Source: Rhodanobacter glycinis
GTDB lineage: Bacteria; Pseudomonadota; Gammaproteobacteria; Xanthomonadales; Rhodanobacteraceae
Direction of reading: 5' to 3'
Assembly (NCBI RefSeq): GCF_900114325.1
Contig: NZ_FOSR01000002.1
Location: forward strand, 62,001-126,000
Length of the DNA: 64,000 bases
Positions 62,428 to 64,000 of this stretch are shown piece after piece. How positions within the stretch are numbered: position 1 is the stretch's first letter; each line of letters begins with the position of its first letter. Position numbers and translations under genes: made by a program. The notes under the pieces were generated by a model. That model was not told the origin of the DNA. It saw only the letters and a list, made by a program, of their open reading frames with translations, and did no database searches.

Positions 62428-63394
62428 TGACCCGCGCCGCTTCGGCCCAGCGCGCCGCCACGCGCGGCGAGGTCATGCACACGGTTTCATCGGTGCGCGT
62501 GGTCACCGCGCGTTCGAGCAACTGGATATCGGCCTCGTGCTGACGTGCCACGTGCGGATCCTCGAAGAAGATCGCACGCTGGCAGCGGCGCTCCAGCACC
62601 AGGTCGGCAATCTGCGCGTCACCGCCCATCGGGCCGCTCTGGTAGCGGTCCACCCACTGTTGGCCTTCCGGCCAGCCGCGACTCCAGGCCAGCTCGTTGA
62701 GGCGCTGGCCGGTGGTGCCGGTGGCCACGCGACGGGCGAAACGCGACAGCAGGTCGAAGTGCTCCGCGGCGTAGGCCAGCATCTGCGGTTTCATCGCATC
62801 GTGGGCAATCAGCGCCAGCGTGCGTGTCTGCGTTGCATACAAATCGTCGGCGCCGGGATCGGGCGCCAGCCCCGCATGGATGCGTTCCATCTCCACCCAG
62901 TCGCGGGCCGAGGCCACGGTGGAAATGAACGGTTTGGCGTGGATCACGCATTGTCGCTTCAGTGCCACCGCCTCGGGAAACACCGAGGACGGATCGACCG
63001 GATCGATCAGGTAGATCGCCCCGTCCAGCGTGCGTTCCGTCTCGTCCAGCCCCACCACTTCGGCCACCAGTTTCATCAGGCCGCCTTCGCGGCCATACGG
63101 ATAGCGGCGCAGCGGCGCGTAGCCCACCAGCATGTTCGCGCGCACGATCGCGTCATGCGTGCGCCCCACGGCGTGCAGGCCGAGTTTCAATTCGCGGATG
63201 CCTGCCTCGCAGGCGCGCAGCCAGCGGAACAGCGCGCCATCGTCGTGACTGTGGTGCAGTTGATTGGCGGCCAGGCCCATGCGCATCGCATCTGTCTCCT
63301 CGATCCGTGTTCGAAACGCCTGCATCTCGGCACACGTCGCGAATCGGGTTACGTGCATGTCGTGCGGGCCAGGAGTCTGCATTCTCGGCGACAT
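62414..63394 (-). CDS. tandem methylglyoxal synthase-like protein
   Basis: The 326-residue protein contains two copies of the MGS fold. The C-terminal copy (190-320) keeps the MgsA residues: AHD (His198, Asp199), Lys202, GTTG at 226-229, GPMGGD (Asp259) and His286/Asp289; MgsA converts dihydroxyacetone phosphate to methylglyoxal. The N-terminal copy (about 36-170) shares AIYLIDP with AIFFEDP and LHAVGRTHDAI with ATGTTGQRLNEL, but lacks the catalytic residues. Typical MgsA is about 150 residues. The start is uncertain (63394, 63382 or 63358). The last residues RSEK and the stop are encoded by the repeat. Confidence 0.85.
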   Translation of the reverse strand: MSPRMQTPGPHDMHVTRFATCAEMQAFRTRIEETDAMRMGLAANQLHHSHDDGALFRWLRACEAGIRELKLGLHAVGRTHDAIVRANMLVGYAPLRRYPYGREGGLMKLVAEVVGLDETERTLDGAIYLIDPVDPSSVFPEAVALKRQCVIHAKPFISTVASARDWVEMERIHAGLAPDPGADDLYATQTRTLALIAHDAMKPQMLAYAAEHFDLLSRFARRVATGTTGQRLNELAWSRGWPEGQQWVDRYQSGPMGGDAQIADLVLERRCQRAIFFEDPHVARQHEADIQLLERAVTTRTDETVCMTSPRVAARWAEAARVRSEK

Positions 63395-63439
63395 TGCGCG
63401 TCACGGCCAGCGTTGCGCTAGTCGCATACGGCATAAAGC

Positions 63440-63471
63440 ACACGGCGCGCCGGCAAGCCGGCGCGCCGTGT
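63440..63471. terminator. perfect 15-bp palindrome, probable bidirectional terminator
   Basis: ACACGGCGCGCCGGC (63440-63454), AA, then GCCGGCGCGCCGTGT (63457-63471) lies 27 bases beyond the TonB receptor stop. There is no long T-run, but the stem is very strong. Confidence 0.6.
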
Positions 63472-63498
63472 CAGACGCGGTAAAAACCGCCTGTTTGG

Positions 63499-64000
63499 CT
63501 AGAACTTCACCTTCACGCCCAGGTTGTAGAAGCGGCCGACCAGACCCGCCTGCGACCAGGTCGGGTTGTAGTTGAGGCCACCACCCGCGTAGTTCGCCGG
63601 ATCGAATGGCGGCTTGCGGTCGAACGCGTTCATCACCGACGCCGTCAGGCTGAAGTGATCGTTGAACGCATAGCTGCCGGTGAGATCGAAGTCGTAGAAC
63701 GCGCCGACGCTGCAGCTCGACGGGAAGTTCAAGCCAGTGATCGGATTGGTGCTCAAGCAATCCCCGTTATACAGCCCAAGCGTGCCCACATCCGCGGCAA
63801 TCTCCCTGTACCCGCTGGTGTAATACAGCGTGCCGGTGACGGTCAGCGGACCGGCTACCAGCGTGTTCGACCACGAGGCGCGGCTGCGCGGCGTACCCGC
63901 ACCGGACGACAGGTTGTACGGCCCCTGGGTACCCACGTAGGACTGCGTGGAACCATCGGCCAGGGTTTCCTTCCACTGGAAGATCTGCGTGCCGGTCAGC
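63499..64000 (-). CDS. TonB-dependent receptor, C-terminal part (partial)
   Basis: The frame runs off the window edge and encodes the last 166 residues of an outer-membrane beta-barrel. It has alternating barrel strands (LVAGPLTVTGTLYYTSGYR, FDLTGSYAFNDHFSLTASVMNAFDRKPPFDP), the typical plug-barrel closing motif NAFDRKPP and a C-terminal phenylalanine (GVKVKF) needed for BAM assembly. Two cysteines (GDC...SSC) sit in an extracellular loop, a feature of the large xanthomonad receptors. The substrate cannot be told from this part. The 5' end lies outside. Confidence 0.93.
   Translation of the reverse strand, partial: LTGTQIFQWKETLADGSTQSYVGTQGPYNLSSGAGTPRSRASWSNTLVAGPLTVTGTLYYTSGYREIAADVGTLGLYNGDCLSTNPITGLNFPSSCSVGAFYDFDLTGSYAFNDHFSLTASVMNAFDRKPPFDPANYAGGGLNYNPTWSQAGLVGRFYNLGVKVKF

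Overview
The window reads as about 64 kb of chromosome from a high-GC gammaproteobacterium of the order Xanthomonadales, most likely a Rhodanobacter-like member of the Rhodanobacteraceae. The reasons are the accB-accC-prmA-DUF3426-fis-purH order, a polA flanked by a DUF2782 gene and by a three-hairpin C-rich RNA resembling Xanthomonas sX13, many GTAG-type REP hairpins, and a copper nitrite reductase plus NnrU. The genus is an inference; no rRNA or tRNA gene was seen. Most of the DNA is ordinary core chromosome. No prophage, insertion sequence with a transposase, or CRISPR array was found.

Layout. 0-4 kb: 1-Cys peroxiredoxin, a nested inverted-repeat element, an LTA-synthase-like phosphoglycerol transferase and a small secreted protein. 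4-6.5 kb: groES-groEL (minus strand) with a CIRCE operator, a sigma70 promoter, and an AU-rich hairpin over the groEL ribosome binding site. 6.5-16.4 kb: cutA, dsbD with a doubled alpha domain, a TlpA-like thioredoxin, aroQ, accB, accC, prmA, a zinc-ribbon DUF3426 protein, fis and purH. 16.5-25.2 kb: a symporter divergent from a LysR regulator, a DUF2782 protein, polA, the sRNA, a DUF3185 protein and uvrD. 25.2-28.1 kb: an orphan gene of lower GC and a DoxX-NirK-cytochrome c fusion. 28.3-31.5 kb: hemD-hemX-hemY.

31.5-48 kb: two thioesterases, a lipoprotein, a Cys-less rhodanese, a flavin/ferredoxin reductase, srkA, a YgiB/YgiC-like pair, rlmI, an alpha/beta hydrolase, an FAD oxidoreductase, a GNAT acetyltransferase, alaC, rmuC, a methyltransferase, folE and cysK. 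48-64 kb: an EF-hand protein, an MFS exporter with DUF1993, a large FAD protein, hipBA with three operator-like palindromes, a FrnE-like DsbA protein, dinG, hutD, nnrU, small membrane proteins, a YchJ-like protein, ligB, an NRDE protein, a double methylglyoxal-synthase-like protein and the 3' end of a TonB-dependent receptor.

The strongest theme is palindromic repeats interacting with genes. A CT/GA-rich repeat family is inserted in frame inside polA and uvrD and also forms intergenic arrays. GTAG-type REP elements supply the TAG stop codon of at least three genes. A GAGTGAG-type inverted repeat supplies the TGA stop of two genes, and a 35-bp tandem repeat begins on the purH stop. The main candidates for under-described biology are these stop-codon and in-frame repeats, the possible RNA thermosensor at groEL, the three-domain nitrite reductase, the tandem MGS-like protein and the hipBA operator array.
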